Assembly (NCBI GenBank): GCA_900556745.1
Contig: USPU01000014.1
Location: 1-15,794, forward strand
Source of the DNA: an uncultured Veillonellaceae bacterium
GTDB lineage: Bacteria > Bacillota > Negativicutes > Veillonellales > Negativicoccaceae
Length of the DNA: 15,794 nucleotides
Direction: 5' to 3'
The position numbers were made by a program, and so were the translations under genes. Every line of letters starts with the position of its first letter. The first letter of the stretch is position 1. The notes under the pieces were generated by a model, which had not been told where the DNA came from, searched no databases, and saw only the letters and a list, made by a program, of their open reading frames with translations. Below are positions 1-6,942 of the stretch, piece after piece.

Positions 1-72
1 CATTATACACCGGTCAATTTGCCTCGCGGGATGAAAATAAATCCGGAAAAAGTCCGCGGCGCTTATTTTTGA
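1..72 (+). CDS. Possible C-terminal end of an upstream gene (partial)
   Basis: Frame 1 is open from the window edge through 23 codons to a TGA at 70-72. A weak hairpin with a T run follows about 20 bases later, which is where a gene end would be expected. The tail (…NPEKVRGAYF) is not recognisable. Third-position G+C is lower than in the confident genes of the window, and frame 3 is also open through this stretch, so the call rests only on position and on the following hairpin. Confidence 0.3.
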   Translation, partial: HYTPVNLPRGMKINPEKVRGAYF

Positions 73-92
73 CACGTAATATAAGGAATGAA

Positions 93-113
93 AGGGTTAC
101 GCCCTGCTTTTTT
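93..113 (+). terminator. Weak terminator-like hairpin before the two-component operon
   Basis: AGGGT and GCCCT can pair (four Watson-Crick pairs plus one G-U) around a three-base loop. The sequence then reads GC followed by six T at 108-113. The stem is short, so efficiency would be modest. It would separate any upstream gene from the regulator promoter. Confidence 0.33.
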
Positions 114-170
114 ATAAAAATATTGTAAACATATATTTTTTAATAAACAAACGAATTTTAAAAAATGCGA

Positions 171-199
171 TTGAATTATCGCCGGCGGTTCGGTATAGT
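171..199 (+). promoter_or_regulatory. Sigma-A type promoter for the two-component operon
   Basis: A TTGAAT -35 (171-176) and a TATAGT -10 (194-199) are separated by exactly 17 bases. The expected transcription start, near 206, leaves a leader of about 94 bases before the ATG at 300. The promoter lies inside the upstream extension of the response-regulator reading frame, which argues that the frame's first ATG (165) is not used. The AT-rich block at 110-165 could act as an UP-like element. Confidence 0.55.
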
Positions 200-299
200 A
201 AACACAGAAGCGGCACTTCTCAGGAGATGCCCTGACTATTATCGAATCATTGCTATTACTTATTCGGAACGGAGTAGGAACCTGTTAGGAGGAACCGAA

Positions 300-980
300 A
301 TGAACGGAAAAATTTTAATTGTAGAAGACGAAAAGAAAATCGCCCGCTTTTTACAGCTGGAATTGGAACACGACGGCTATGAATGCGTGCTCGATTTTAC
401 CGGTGGCGCCGTCATCGACCATATCGGCCAGGGACACTTCGATTTGATTCTGCTGGACTTAATGTTGCCGGAGGAAGACGGTTTTTCGATTATCAAACGC
501 GTGCGCGAGATGAGCAATATACCGATTCTCGTGCTTTCCGCGAAAGACGATGTCGACTCCAAGGTGAAAGGTTTGGATCTCGGCGCGGATGATTATCTCA
601 CCAAGCCGTTTTCGAGCAAAGAACTTTTGGCGCGTATTCGCGCGCTGCTGCGCAAAAAGGTCGGCGGCGACAAACTCAACGAATCTTCGTACCACATCAA
701 AGATCTGTATATTTTCCCGGACCGGCATGAAGTGCAGGTCGGCACGACGATCATCAATTTGACGAAAAAAGAATTCGAATTGTTGACGTATCTTGCGAAA
801 AACAAAAACATCGTGTTGGGACGCGATCGCATTCTGGAAGATGTTTGGGGTTATGATTATGTCGGCGACACCAATATCGTCGACGTGTATATCCGTTATC
901 TGCGCAGCAAGGTGGATGAAGTAGTCGGCAAGAAATACATCCATACGGTGCGGGGCATCGGTTATGTCGCCCGCGATTAA
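300..980 (+). CDS. OmpR/PhoB-family response regulator
   Basis: A 226-residue DNA-binding response regulator, full length for the family. Residues 1-120 form the receiver domain: acidic pocket E9/D10/E11, phospho-acceptor D53 in LLDLMLP, S80 at the switch position and K102 in the conserved KPF. Residues 130-226 form the winged-helix effector, with the family signatures LTKKEFELL, NIVDVYIRYLRSK and the terminal TVRGIGYV. The overall pattern is closest to ArlR/CsrR-like regulators; this is judged by eye and the target genes are unknown. The start is ATG 300 because AGGAGGA (287-293) sits six bases upstream and a promoter lies within the longer frame. The kinase gene overlaps its 3' end by 17 bases, so the pair is very probably translationally coupled. 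Confidence 0.93.
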   Translation: MNGKILIVEDEKKIARFLQLELEHDGYECVLDFTGGAVIDHIGQGHFDLILLDLMLPEEDGFSIIKRVREMSNIPILVLSAKDDVDSKVKGLDLGADDYLTKPFSSKELLARIRALLRKKVGGDKLNESSYHIKDLYIFPDRHEVQVGTTIINLTKKEFELLTYLAKNKNIVLGRDRILEDVWGYDYVGDTNIVDVYIRYLRSKVDEVVGKKYIHTVRGIGYVARD

Positions 981-2433
981 GGGATGGCTGCGTAAACTTC
1001 AAAAATTTAATCAATCGTTGTCTGTCAAGTTGACGTTTATGTACGGCGGGATGATGTTTCTCATCCTGATTTTTACCGCGTTCCTTGCGATCGGTAGCGT
1101 TCATTACCTCTTGATGCGACAGCTTCAGTTTGACGTGCGCATGAGCGCACGTCAAACTGTTTTTTACCTGGATCATCACGGTCAGGTGGACGCGAGTATT
1201 TTTCAGGGACAAAACGTGCTGACGTATGTTGATCTTGTGGTGTACAACGCCAAAGGGCGGCCGATTCTTGACAATATTACCCGCTACGAGCCCGGGCCGT
1301 CGCTGACGCCGGAGCAACTGCATCAGTTGAATGAAACGGATCCCGCCGGCGCTCACTTTGAGATTATTGATACGGAAAATGAACAGACCTATCGTTATCT
1401 CAAACGCTGGGAATCAGCGGACGGCAAGGTCTACTACTTGCAGTTTATCCGCAGCGCGCAACGCGAGCGCTTTTTCATCGAGCTTTTGGTCCGCCAGATT
1501 CTCGTGACGGTACTCGCCAGCTTGGGCGTCACGATTTTAGCGGGCGTGGTGCTGACGAATAAAGTGCTCGCCCCGCTGCGCGCGATGAAAGAACCACTGA
1601 AGCATATCGAAGTCAATGAAATGGGCTACCGTATTCCGTTGCCGGAATCGCGGGATGAGCAATACGAATTGGCGGTGACGATTAACCGCACGCTCGATCG
1701 TATCGAGCACGGGGTCGCGCAGCAGCGGCAGTTCGTCAGCGACGCGTCGCATGAGTTGCGTACGCCGATTACGGTGATCAACGGGTATACGGATCTGCTA
1801 ATTCGCTGGGGGGCGCAGGACCCCGAGACGCTTTCGGAATCGCTGGCGGCGATTCAGGCGGAAACGGAATACATGCGGCAGCTGATTGAGCATTTGCTCT
1901 TTATCGCGCGCGCGAGCGCCGGCGAACTCAATATTCGCTTGCGGCCGCTGGAAACGTCGGAGATTGTGCGGGAAGTGTGGAACGGTCTGCAGATCGCGGA
2001 TCGACAGGGGCCGCACCACGAGCTGTATTTAGCGGCGAATGAATCGGCGCTGATTGAGGCGGATGATGCGCTTTTCAAGCAATTGCTGCGCATTTTCCTC
2101 GACAATGCGGTGAAGTACACGCCGGAAGGCCGACGGATCATGCTTTCGGCAACCGTCACGACCGCACAATACATTGTTGCGATCATGGACGAAGGCGTCG
2201 GCATTTCGGAAGCGGATTTACCGAATATCTTCACGCGTTTCTATCGCGTCGATTCCTCCCGAACCAAAGCGACAGGCGGCACCGGTTTGGGATTGGCGAT
2301 CGCGCGTGTCATCATCGACATGCATCACGCGTCGATTGAAGTTACGTCGGAAATCGGTTCCGGTACGACATTTACCATCAAGTTCCCGCTGCTTTCCGAA
2401 GACGATTCAGCGGATATTTCACCGGAAGAATAA
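964..2433 (+). CDS. Membrane sensor histidine kinase (ArlS-like)
   Basis: A 489-residue kinase that should phosphorylate the adjacent regulator. In order: a short cytoplasmic start; first membrane helix about 24-50; extracytoplasmic sensor region about 51-172; second helix about 176-198; HAMP linker about 199-252; HisKA domain with phospho-acceptor H263 in SDASHELRTP; and the ATPase domain with N box N381 (FLDNAVKYTPEG), G1 box DEGVGIS (409-415), F box around FTRFYRV and G2 box GGTGLGLAI (438-446). All catalytic motifs are intact. The sensor region has no recognised fold, so the stimulus is unknown. The ATG at 964 lies inside the regulator gene and has only a weak ribosome site, which fits coupled translation. 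A perfect 15-bp inverted repeat with a T run lies in the codons for residues 55-67, just after the first membrane helix. Confidence 0.92.
   Translation: MSPAIKGWLRKLQKFNQSLSVKLTFMYGGMMFLILIFTAFLAIGSVHYLLMRQLQFDVRMSARQTVFYLDHHGQVDASIFQGQNVLTYVDLVVYNAKGRPILDNITRYEPGPSLTPEQLHQLNETDPAGAHFEIIDTENEQTYRYLKRWESADGKVYYLQFIRSAQRERFFIELLVRQILVTVLASLGVTILAGVVLTNKVLAPLRAMKEPLKHIEVNEMGYRIPLPESRDEQYELAVTINRTLDRIEHGVAQQRQFVSDASHELRTPITVINGYTDLLIRWGAQDPETLSESLAAIQAETEYMRQLIEHLLFIARASAGELNIRLRPLETSEIVREVWNGLQIADRQGPHHELYLAANESALIEADDALFKQLLRIFLDNAVKYTPEGRRIMLSATVTTAQYIVAIMDEGVGISEADLPNIFTRFYRVDSSRTKATGGTGLGLAIARVIIDMHHASIEVTSEIGSGTTFTIKFPLLSEDDSADISPEE
1126..1165 (+). terminator. Perfect 15-bp inverted repeat plus T6 inside the kinase gene (intragenic terminator-like)
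   Basis: CAGTTTGACGTGCGC (1126-1140) and GCGCACGTCAAACTG (1145-1159) are exact reverse complements around the loop ATGA. Six T (1160-1165) follow directly. Structurally this is a textbook intrinsic terminator in the sense direction, yet it lies in frame inside the sensor kinase. Ribosomes reading the kinase would normally melt the hairpin, so termination would occur only when kinase translation lags or fails. The geometry is certain. The function is inferred, and alternatives are a 34-base dyad operator or a palindrome made by template switching. Confidence 0.6.
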
Positions 2434-2460
2434 AAAAGGAGGTCACGACCTCCTTTTTTT
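2432..2460 (+). terminator. Intrinsic terminator after the kinase gene
   Basis: AAAAAAGGAGGT (2432-2443) and ACCTCCTTTTTT (2448-2459) pair over 12 bp around the loop CACG, and the T tract runs to 2460. It begins inside the TAA stop codon. The matching A tract and T tract would let it work in both directions. It separates the two-component operon from the ecf promoter 40 bases downstream. Confidence 0.93.
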
Positions 2461-2499
2461 ATATTTTATTTAATTGTTATCTTTTACAACCTTCTAATG

Positions 2500-2529
2500 T
2501 TGATTGTGGTAAAATGGATAAGATATAAT
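2500..2529 (+). promoter_or_regulatory. Promoter for the ecfA1-ecfA2-ecfT-truA operon
   Basis: A TTGATT -35 (2500-2505) and a perfect TATAAT -10 (2524-2529) are separated by 18 bases in AT-rich DNA directly after a terminator. Transcription would start near 2536. This rules out the in-frame TTG at 2531 as the start of ecfA1 and supports the ATG at 2555. Confidence 0.75.
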
Positions 2530-2554
2530 TTTGTTTTTAAAGGAAAGGAACGGT

Positions 2555-3409
2555 ATGGAACAACCGTTAATGTTTGATATTCATCATATGGCGCATGCCT
2601 ATGTCGATGAAGAGGGCAACACGGGGTACGCGATCCGTGATGTCAGCGTGCAAATCAAACGCGGCGAATTTGTGGCTGTCATCGGTACGAACGGCAGCGG
2701 CAAGTCGACGTTTGCCAAACATTTGAATGCGCTTTTGCTGCCCACGGAAGGGGACGTCTTGGTGGACGGCATCTCGGTGCGCGATGAAGCGAGAGTTTGG
2801 GATATTCGCAGCCGCGTCGGCATGGTTTTTCAAAATCCGGACAACCAAATTGTCGCGGCTGTCGTCGAGGAAGATGTGGCGTTCGGCCCGGAAAATCTCG
2901 GCGTGCCGCAGGAACAATTGCAAGAGCGTGTCGATGCGGCTCTGGCGGCGGTCGATATGACGGCGTATCGCAAGCATGCGCCGCATATGCTTTCGGGTGG
3001 GCAAAAACAGCGCGTCGCGATCGCGGGCGTGTTGGCGATGCAACCGGAATGCATCGTTCTTGACGAACCGACGGCGATGCTCGATCCGCGCGGTCGTGAA
3101 GAAGTCATGCAAACGGTGCAGGCCTTGCATGACAAACGCGGTATGACCGTCGTGTACATTACGCATTTTATGGAAGAGGCCGCGCAAGCGGATCGCATTC
3201 TCGTCATGATCCAAGGTGAACTGGTCATGGACGGCACGCCGCGTGAAATTTTCAGCGATGTGGACCGCTTAAAGGAACTCGGGCTCGATGTTCCGGTCGC
3301 CTCCGAAGTGGCGCACGATTTGCGCGCGGCGGGCCTGCCTTTGCGGGAAGACATCATCACGGATGAAGAATTGGGAGAGGCGCTATGTCAATACAAATCA
3401 AAGCGGTGA
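2555..3409 (+). CDS. ecfA1: ECF transporter ATPase EcfA1 (CbiO-type)
   Basis: A 284-residue ABC ATPase, one of the two nucleotide-binding subunits of an energy-coupling factor transporter, acting on the cytoplasmic face with EcfA2 and EcfT. Visible motifs: Walker A GTNGSGKST (44-52), Q-loop Q93 in FQNPDNQIV, signature LSGGQKQR (146-153), Walker B IVLDEP (167-172) and switch histidine H204. The Q-loop context FQNPDNQ and the C-terminal domain after about residue 225 are typical of EcfA. The ATG at 2555 is chosen because GGAAAGG (2542-2548) lies six bases upstream and the longer TTG start would precede the transcription start. Its 3' end overlaps ecfA2 by 25 bases. ECF modules of this type are shared by several vitamin-binding S components; none is encoded in this window. 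Confidence 0.95.
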   Translation: MEQPLMFDIHHMAHAYVDEEGNTGYAIRDVSVQIKRGEFVAVIGTNGSGKSTFAKHLNALLLPTEGDVLVDGISVRDEARVWDIRSRVGMVFQNPDNQIVAAVVEEDVAFGPENLGVPQEQLQERVDAALAAVDMTAYRKHAPHMLSGGQKQRVAIAGVLAMQPECIVLDEPTAMLDPRGREEVMQTVQALHDKRGMTVVYITHFMEEAAQADRILVMIQGELVMDGTPREIFSDVDRLKELGLDVPVASEVAHDLRAAGLPLREDIITDEELGEALCQYKSKR

Positions 3410-4284
3410 ATTATACCTACGGCGCCGGCACTCCGTATGAAAAGAAGGCCCTGCGCAATATTAATCTGGAAATTAAAGAAGGCGAATTCGTCGGCATTAT
3501 CGGCCATACCGGCTCGGGAAAATCGACCTTGGTGCAACATCTGAACGGGTTGCTGTCGCCGACATCGGGAACGGTCACGGTGGACGGCGTCAACCTCGCC
3601 GGCAAGGATGCCGCGGCGCGCAAGGCGCGACACAGCGTCGGCATGGTATTTCAGTATCCGGAGCACCAGCTCTTTGAAGAAACGATTCGCGCCGATATCG
3701 CGTTCGGCCCGACGAACCTGGGGCTTGACGCGGCGAAGATTGATGAACGGGTCCGCGTGGCGATGCGTTTTGTAGGTTTACCTTATGATGAATTCGCGGA
3801 ACGTTCACCGTTTCGTCTTTCCGGCGGTCAGCAACGGCGCGTGGCGATCGCGGGCGTGATTGCGATGCACCCGCGCTACCTCGTTTTGGATGAACCGTCG
3901 GCGGGTTTGGATCCGATCGGTCGGCAGGCGATTTTCGATCGCGTGAAAGAGTGGCATGAAGATCGGCGCTTTACGGTTATCTTGGTGTCTCATAATATGG
4001 AAGATATTTCCCGCTTGGCGTCGCGCGTGATTGTCTTGAACAAAGGGGAAATCATGCTCGACGGCAACCCGTTGGATATTTTCATCAACCACAGCGCGGA
4101 ACTCGCCGCGGCGGGCGTGGAAGCGCCTCCGGTGTCGAGACTTTTAGCGCGCATCAATGAGTGCGGTTGCGCGGTCGATGAACGCGCGATTGAACCGGAA
4201 GAAGCAACGGCCAATATTTTGGTGGCACTTGGAAAAACACCGCGGCCCAAAGCGGCTCGCGGCGCGCGACAGGGGAGACAATGA
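3385..4284 (+). CDS. ecfA2: ECF transporter ATPase EcfA2 (CbiO-type)
   Basis: A 299-residue partner ATPase of EcfA1. Walker A is GHTGSGKST (40-48), Q-loop Q90 lies in FQYPEHQLF (the paralogue-specific version of the motif), the signature is LSGGQQRR (145-152), Walker B is YLVLDEP (165-171), and the switch histidine is in the SHNMED segment near 204. The glycine-rich insertion TYGAGTPYEKKAL (11-23) before the first strand pair is also typical of EcfA2. The ATG at 3385 has GGGAGAGG (3373-3380) four bases upstream and lies inside the end of ecfA1, indicating coupled translation. The last 20 or so residues are unusually basic (PRPKAARGARQGRQ) and poorly conserved in type. Confidence 0.95.
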   Translation: MSIQIKAVNYTYGAGTPYEKKALRNINLEIKEGEFVGIIGHTGSGKSTLVQHLNGLLSPTSGTVTVDGVNLAGKDAAARKARHSVGMVFQYPEHQLFEETIRADIAFGPTNLGLDAAKIDERVRVAMRFVGLPYDEFAERSPFRLSGGQQRRVAIAGVIAMHPRYLVLDEPSAGLDPIGRQAIFDRVKEWHEDRRFTVILVSHNMEDISRLASRVIVLNKGEIMLDGNPLDIFINHSAELAAAGVEAPPVSRLLARINECGCAVDERAIEPEEATANILVALGKTPRPKAARGARQGRQ

Positions 4285-5084
4285 TGCTGGGCAATATTAC
4301 ATTGGGACAATACTATCCGACAACATCATTCATGCACAGTCTCGATCCGCGCACGAAGATTCTCTGCACGATGATTTTCATCGTCGGGATTTTTCTCGCC
4401 GATACCTGGGTCGCGTACGGCGTGGTGACGGCATTTGTACTGCTGGGCATCGCGCTTTCGAATTTGCCGTTATCCCTCGTGTGGAAGGCGGTCAAACCGC
4501 TTTGGATTATTATCGTTTTCACGATGGTGATCCATGTCTTCACCACTCCGGGCACGCTCGTTTGGCAATGGGGTTGGTTGCATGTGACGGAAGATGGCTT
4601 GCGGCAAGGCACGATGATGACGATGCGGCTGGTCTATTTAATCAGTTTTTCCGCGCTGCTCACGTACACCACAAGTCCGATCGTTTTGACCGACGGCATT
4701 GAGCAGCTGTTGAATCCGTTCCGCGGCATCGGCGTGCCGGCGCATGAATTGGCGATGATGATGACGATCGCGTTGCGGTTTATCCCGACATTGCTGCAGG
4801 AAACCGAACGCATCATGAAAGCGCAAAAAGCGCGCGGGGCCGATTTTGAATCCGGCAACCTGATTCGCCGCGGCAAAGCGTTGGTGCCGCTGATGGTGCC
4901 GCTGTTTGTGAGTGCGTTTCGGCGCGCGGATGAACTCGCGACCGCGATGGAAGCGCGCTGCTATCGCGGCGGTGAAAATCGGACGCGGTTGCATGAATTA
5001 CATTACGAAAAGCTGGACATAGTTGCGTTTGCGGCTACGGTCGCGGTCGTTTTTGCGCTTGCGGTTTTGCGATGGCTGCACTGA
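4281..5084 (+). CDS. ecfT: ECF transporter transmembrane subunit EcfT
   Basis: A 267-residue integral membrane subunit that connects the EcfA1-EcfA2 ATPases to interchangeable substrate-binding S components. Hydrophobic helices are seen at about 27-45, 46-64, 72-90, 113-131 and 246-264. The long cytoplasmic coupling region contains the two ATPase-contact motifs ARG (184-186, in KAQKARGADFE) and ARC (225-227, in AMEARCYRGG), the second a Gly-to-Cys variant of the usual Ala-Arg-Gly. ATG 4281 overlaps the ecfA2 stop as ATGA. The second codon, ATG 4284, has better spacing (six bases) from AGGGGAG (4271-4277) and may be the true start; the difference is one residue. Confidence 0.93.
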   Translation: MMLGNITLGQYYPTTSFMHSLDPRTKILCTMIFIVGIFLADTWVAYGVVTAFVLLGIALSNLPLSLVWKAVKPLWIIIVFTMVIHVFTTPGTLVWQWGWLHVTEDGLRQGTMMTMRLVYLISFSALLTYTTSPIVLTDGIEQLLNPFRGIGVPAHELAMMMTIALRFIPTLLQETERIMKAQKARGADFESGNLIRRGKALVPLMVPLFVSAFRRADELATAMEARCYRGGENRTRLHELHYEKLDIVAFAATVAVVFALAVLRWLH

Positions 5085-5878
5085 GAAATATCCACATCAC
5101 CGTCGCGTATGACGGCAGTCCCTTCGTCGGTTTTCAACGACAGCTGAACGGCATGGCGGTGCAGGAAGTGATCGAAGACGTGCTGCAACGCATCTTGGGA
5201 CAGAAAACGACGCTGTACTTCGTGGCGCGTACCGATTCGGGCGTGCACGCGTGGGCGCAGGAATGCACGTTTTATACGACCGGCACGATTCCCGGCGAAC
5301 GGTTCGCGTCCGCGATGAACGCGCTTTTACCGCCGGCCGTGCGCGTGCGAAAAAGCCGTGAAGTGCCGGAAGATTACAGCGTGCGTCGGCAAAATACGGG
5401 CAAGACCTATCTTTACCAGATTTTACGCGGCCGCGATGATGATCCGTTTCGTTATCGCTACGTCTGGCGGCTCGGGTACGCGCTTGACGTGGCGACCATG
5501 CGCGCGGCGGCGCAAGTAGTATGCGGCACGCATGATTTTACGGCGTATCGCGGCAATAATTCCGTGCCGAGCAATCCGGTGCGTACGATTTACGATATTC
5601 ATCTCGAGGAAGCGGGCGACCTGCTGAAAATTTACGTGACGGGCGACGGTTTCCTGTACAAAATGGTGCGCAATATTGTCGGGGCGCTTGTCGATTGCGG
5701 ACGCGGCCGCAAAACGCCGGCCGATCTTGTCGCGATCGGGGAGAGCAAGGATCGTCGCCTTCTCGGCATGACCGCGCCGGCGCAGGGACTCTGCCTTTTG
5801 CATGTGTATTTCGACGCCGTCACGCCGGAGGCGATCGCTGCAGCGAGGGCGCTTGCCGTGCCGTTATGGCAAATGTAA
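5072..5878 (+). CDS. truA: tRNA pseudouridine(38-40) synthase TruA
   Basis: A 268-residue enzyme that converts uridines 38-40 of the tRNA anticodon arm to pseudouridine in the cytoplasm. The catalytic aspartate is D55 in ARTDSGVHA. Other family signatures are VAYDGSPFVGFQ near the N terminus, GKTYLYQI in the middle, HDFTAYR, and the FLYKMVRNIVG segment near 190. Length matches the family. The ATG at 5072 overlaps the end of ecfT by 13 bases and lacks a strong ribosome site, consistent with re-initiation. In many Firmicutes truA follows ecfT and is followed by rplM-rpsI; here a terminator comes immediately after. Confidence 0.96.
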   Translation: MAALRNIHITVAYDGSPFVGFQRQLNGMAVQEVIEDVLQRILGQKTTLYFVARTDSGVHAWAQECTFYTTGTIPGERFASAMNALLPPAVRVRKSREVPEDYSVRRQNTGKTYLYQILRGRDDDPFRYRYVWRLGYALDVATMRAAAQVVCGTHDFTAYRGNNSVPSNPVRTIYDIHLEEAGDLLKIYVTGDGFLYKMVRNIVGALVDCGRGRKTPADLVAIGESKDRRLLGMTAPAQGLCLLHVYFDAVTPEAIAAARALAVPLWQM

Positions 5879-5916
5879 ATGCCAACCGATGCGGCAATGT
5901 ACAAAGTTATAAATAG

Positions 5917-5951
5917 AATAAAAAACAGACCTTTGCGGTCTGTTTTTTATT
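5917..5951 (+). terminator. Intrinsic terminator after truA
   Basis: AAAAAACAGACC (5920-5931) pairs exactly with GGTCTGTTTTTT (5937-5948) around the loop TTTGC. Outer A-T pairs extend the stem to 15 bp (5917-5951). The T tract follows the GC core, and the mirrored A tract would allow activity on the other strand. It ends the ecf-truA operon. Confidence 0.92.
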
Positions 5952-6194
5952 TTCTGCCGGGCATCATGTGCGCATGTCGGGGCAGCGCCTGCGGCGGGGG
6001 TAAAAGCGGCGCTGTATTCTGCGCTTGTCATTCGCGCACTGTTGGACAGAACGGCCGCCGTTGTTCCACTTTGGAAAAAGAAATAAATCATTGTAAAATA
6101 AAAGTAACGAGCTTAGGCACGTATTGACGAAGAGCCCGCATGAAAAGTTTTTTTACAGCATTTCTTTAGGGTGGCATACCTGCTTCAAATAGCG
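5952..6194 (+). other. Intergenic region with a short coding-like remnant
   Basis: There is no complete gene between the truA terminator and the promoter region of the next gene. The first part (5955-6068) is GC-rich like the coding regions. One frame reads GAAPAAGVKAALYSALVIRA… to a TAA at 6084-6086 but has no ATG, GTG or TTG start before most of it. An imperfect hairpin (TGGA…AACGG CCG CCGTT…TCCA, 6043-6068) lies within it without a T run. From about 6070 the sequence becomes AT-rich and intergenic in character. A decayed gene fragment or a small RNA are possibilities; neither is supported strongly. Confidence 0.3.
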
Positions 6195-6206
6195 TACACT
6201 TATAAG
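6195..6206 (+). promoter_or_regulatory. Candidate -10 region upstream of the exported-protein operon
   Basis: TACACT (6195-6200) and TATAAG (6201-6206) are adjacent -10-like hexamers 32-43 bases before the ATG at 6238. No good -35 hexamer is found at 16-18 bases from either, so this promoter may need an activator or a different sigma factor. It is the best-placed candidate between the truA terminator and the next gene. Confidence 0.3.
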
Positions 6207-6237
6207 AGAAGGTTTTGTAAAAGAACGGAGGAATCCC

Positions 6238-6873
6238 ATGAAAAATCTACGTAAATTAACTTTACTTTGCGGTTTACTGACCGCGGTTTCACTCAGCGCC
6301 TGCGCGATGCCGACGACTACGACGACATGGAGTCAGGGCGAGGTAAAAATATCCGGTCAACCGGTCGCTTCCGCGCGCATTAATGAAGCATTGGCTCATT
6401 ATACGAGCGAAGCGCGCCAAAATGGCGAAAAAATTCAGGCCGAAGCGCAAAGCATGCCAGAACGCAGCTGGCCGTATGAACATAACTACACGCAAAAAGC
6501 GACGTACTGCGGGGAGCAATATATTTCCTTTTTGACGCAGGAATATACGTACGAAGGCGGTCCGCACGGCTACACCGAAACGCGCGGACTCGTGTTCGCC
6601 ACGAAGACGGGCGAGAAAGTCACGCTGGAACAATATCTCGGCCGCTCCCGCGCGGAGTTGCGGACGCTGCTGGGAGATGTAGTCCGCAACGATTTGGACG
6701 CGCGCAATGTAGCGTACTTTGAAGACGAGTTGCCGGCGGCGCTCGCGACGGATGATCCATACAATTACTATATCGATCAGGCGGGACACGCGATGTTGCT
6801 GTTCAATCAGTATGAAATCGCGCCGTACGCTTCGGGACTGATCAGCATCGACGTATCGTCGCTGCGCAAATGA
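6238..6873 (+). CDS. Lipoprotein with DUF4163/DUF3298 (RsiV/PdaC-like) domain
   Basis: A 211-residue exported lipoprotein. The N terminus is a type II signal peptide (basic MKNLRK, hydrophobic core, lipobox LSAC) with the lipidated cysteine at C22, followed by a Thr-rich linker. The mature part shows the layout seen in the extracellular part of RsiV and in PdaC: the YEGGPHGYT motif (105-113) followed by GLVFATKTGEKVTLEQYL, then the C-terminal FNQYEIAPYASG segment (189-200). RsiV binds lysozyme and PdaC is a peptidoglycan deacetylase, but the catalytic deacetylase domain and the RsiV cytoplasmic anti-sigma part are both absent, so function is unknown. Ribosome site ACGGAGGAAT is close upstream. 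It is paralogous to the next gene. Confidence 0.85.
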   Translation: MKNLRKLTLLCGLLTAVSLSACAMPTTTTTWSQGEVKISGQPVASARINEALAHYTSEARQNGEKIQAEAQSMPERSWPYEHNYTQKATYCGEQYISFLTQEYTYEGGPHGYTETRGLVFATKTGEKVTLEQYLGRSRAELRTLLGDVVRNDLDARNVAYFEDELPAALATDDPYNYYIDQAGHAMLLFNQYEIAPYASGLISIDVSSLRK

Positions 6874-6885
6874 ATCGGACAGGTG

Positions 6886-6903
6886 CGCCGCCTGTTGGCG
6901 GCG
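6886..6903 (+). repeat. GC-rich hairpin between the two paralogous exported-protein genes
   Basis: CGCCGCC (6886-6892) and GGCGGCG (6897-6903) pair perfectly around TGTT. No T run follows (TCATTAATAAATAG), so this is unlikely to terminate efficiently. In the 69-base gap between two genes apparently on one transcript, such a hairpin could protect the upstream message or mark a processing site. Confidence 0.5.
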
Positions 6904-6942
6904 GTCATTAATAAATAGAATGAGAGAAAGTGGGAGAACTTT

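Noticed and set aside
165..299. Longer N terminus for the response regulator, starting at ATG 165
   Set aside because: The extra 45 residues match no part of the receiver family, a promoter with 17-bp spacing lies inside them, and ATG 300 has an ideal AGGAGGA site.
2531..2554. TTG 2531 as the ecfA1 start
   Set aside because: It lies one base after the -10 hexamer, upstream of the expected transcription start, whereas ATG 2555 has a good ribosome site.
5879..6127. 82-codon reading frame after truA
   Set aside because: It runs straight through the truA terminator, has no ribosome site, and its Cys/Gly-rich translation resembles no protein.
6171..6186. Sigma-54 type promoter (TGGCAT … TGC)
   Set aside because: The distance between the GG and GC elements is seven bases rather than the required ten.
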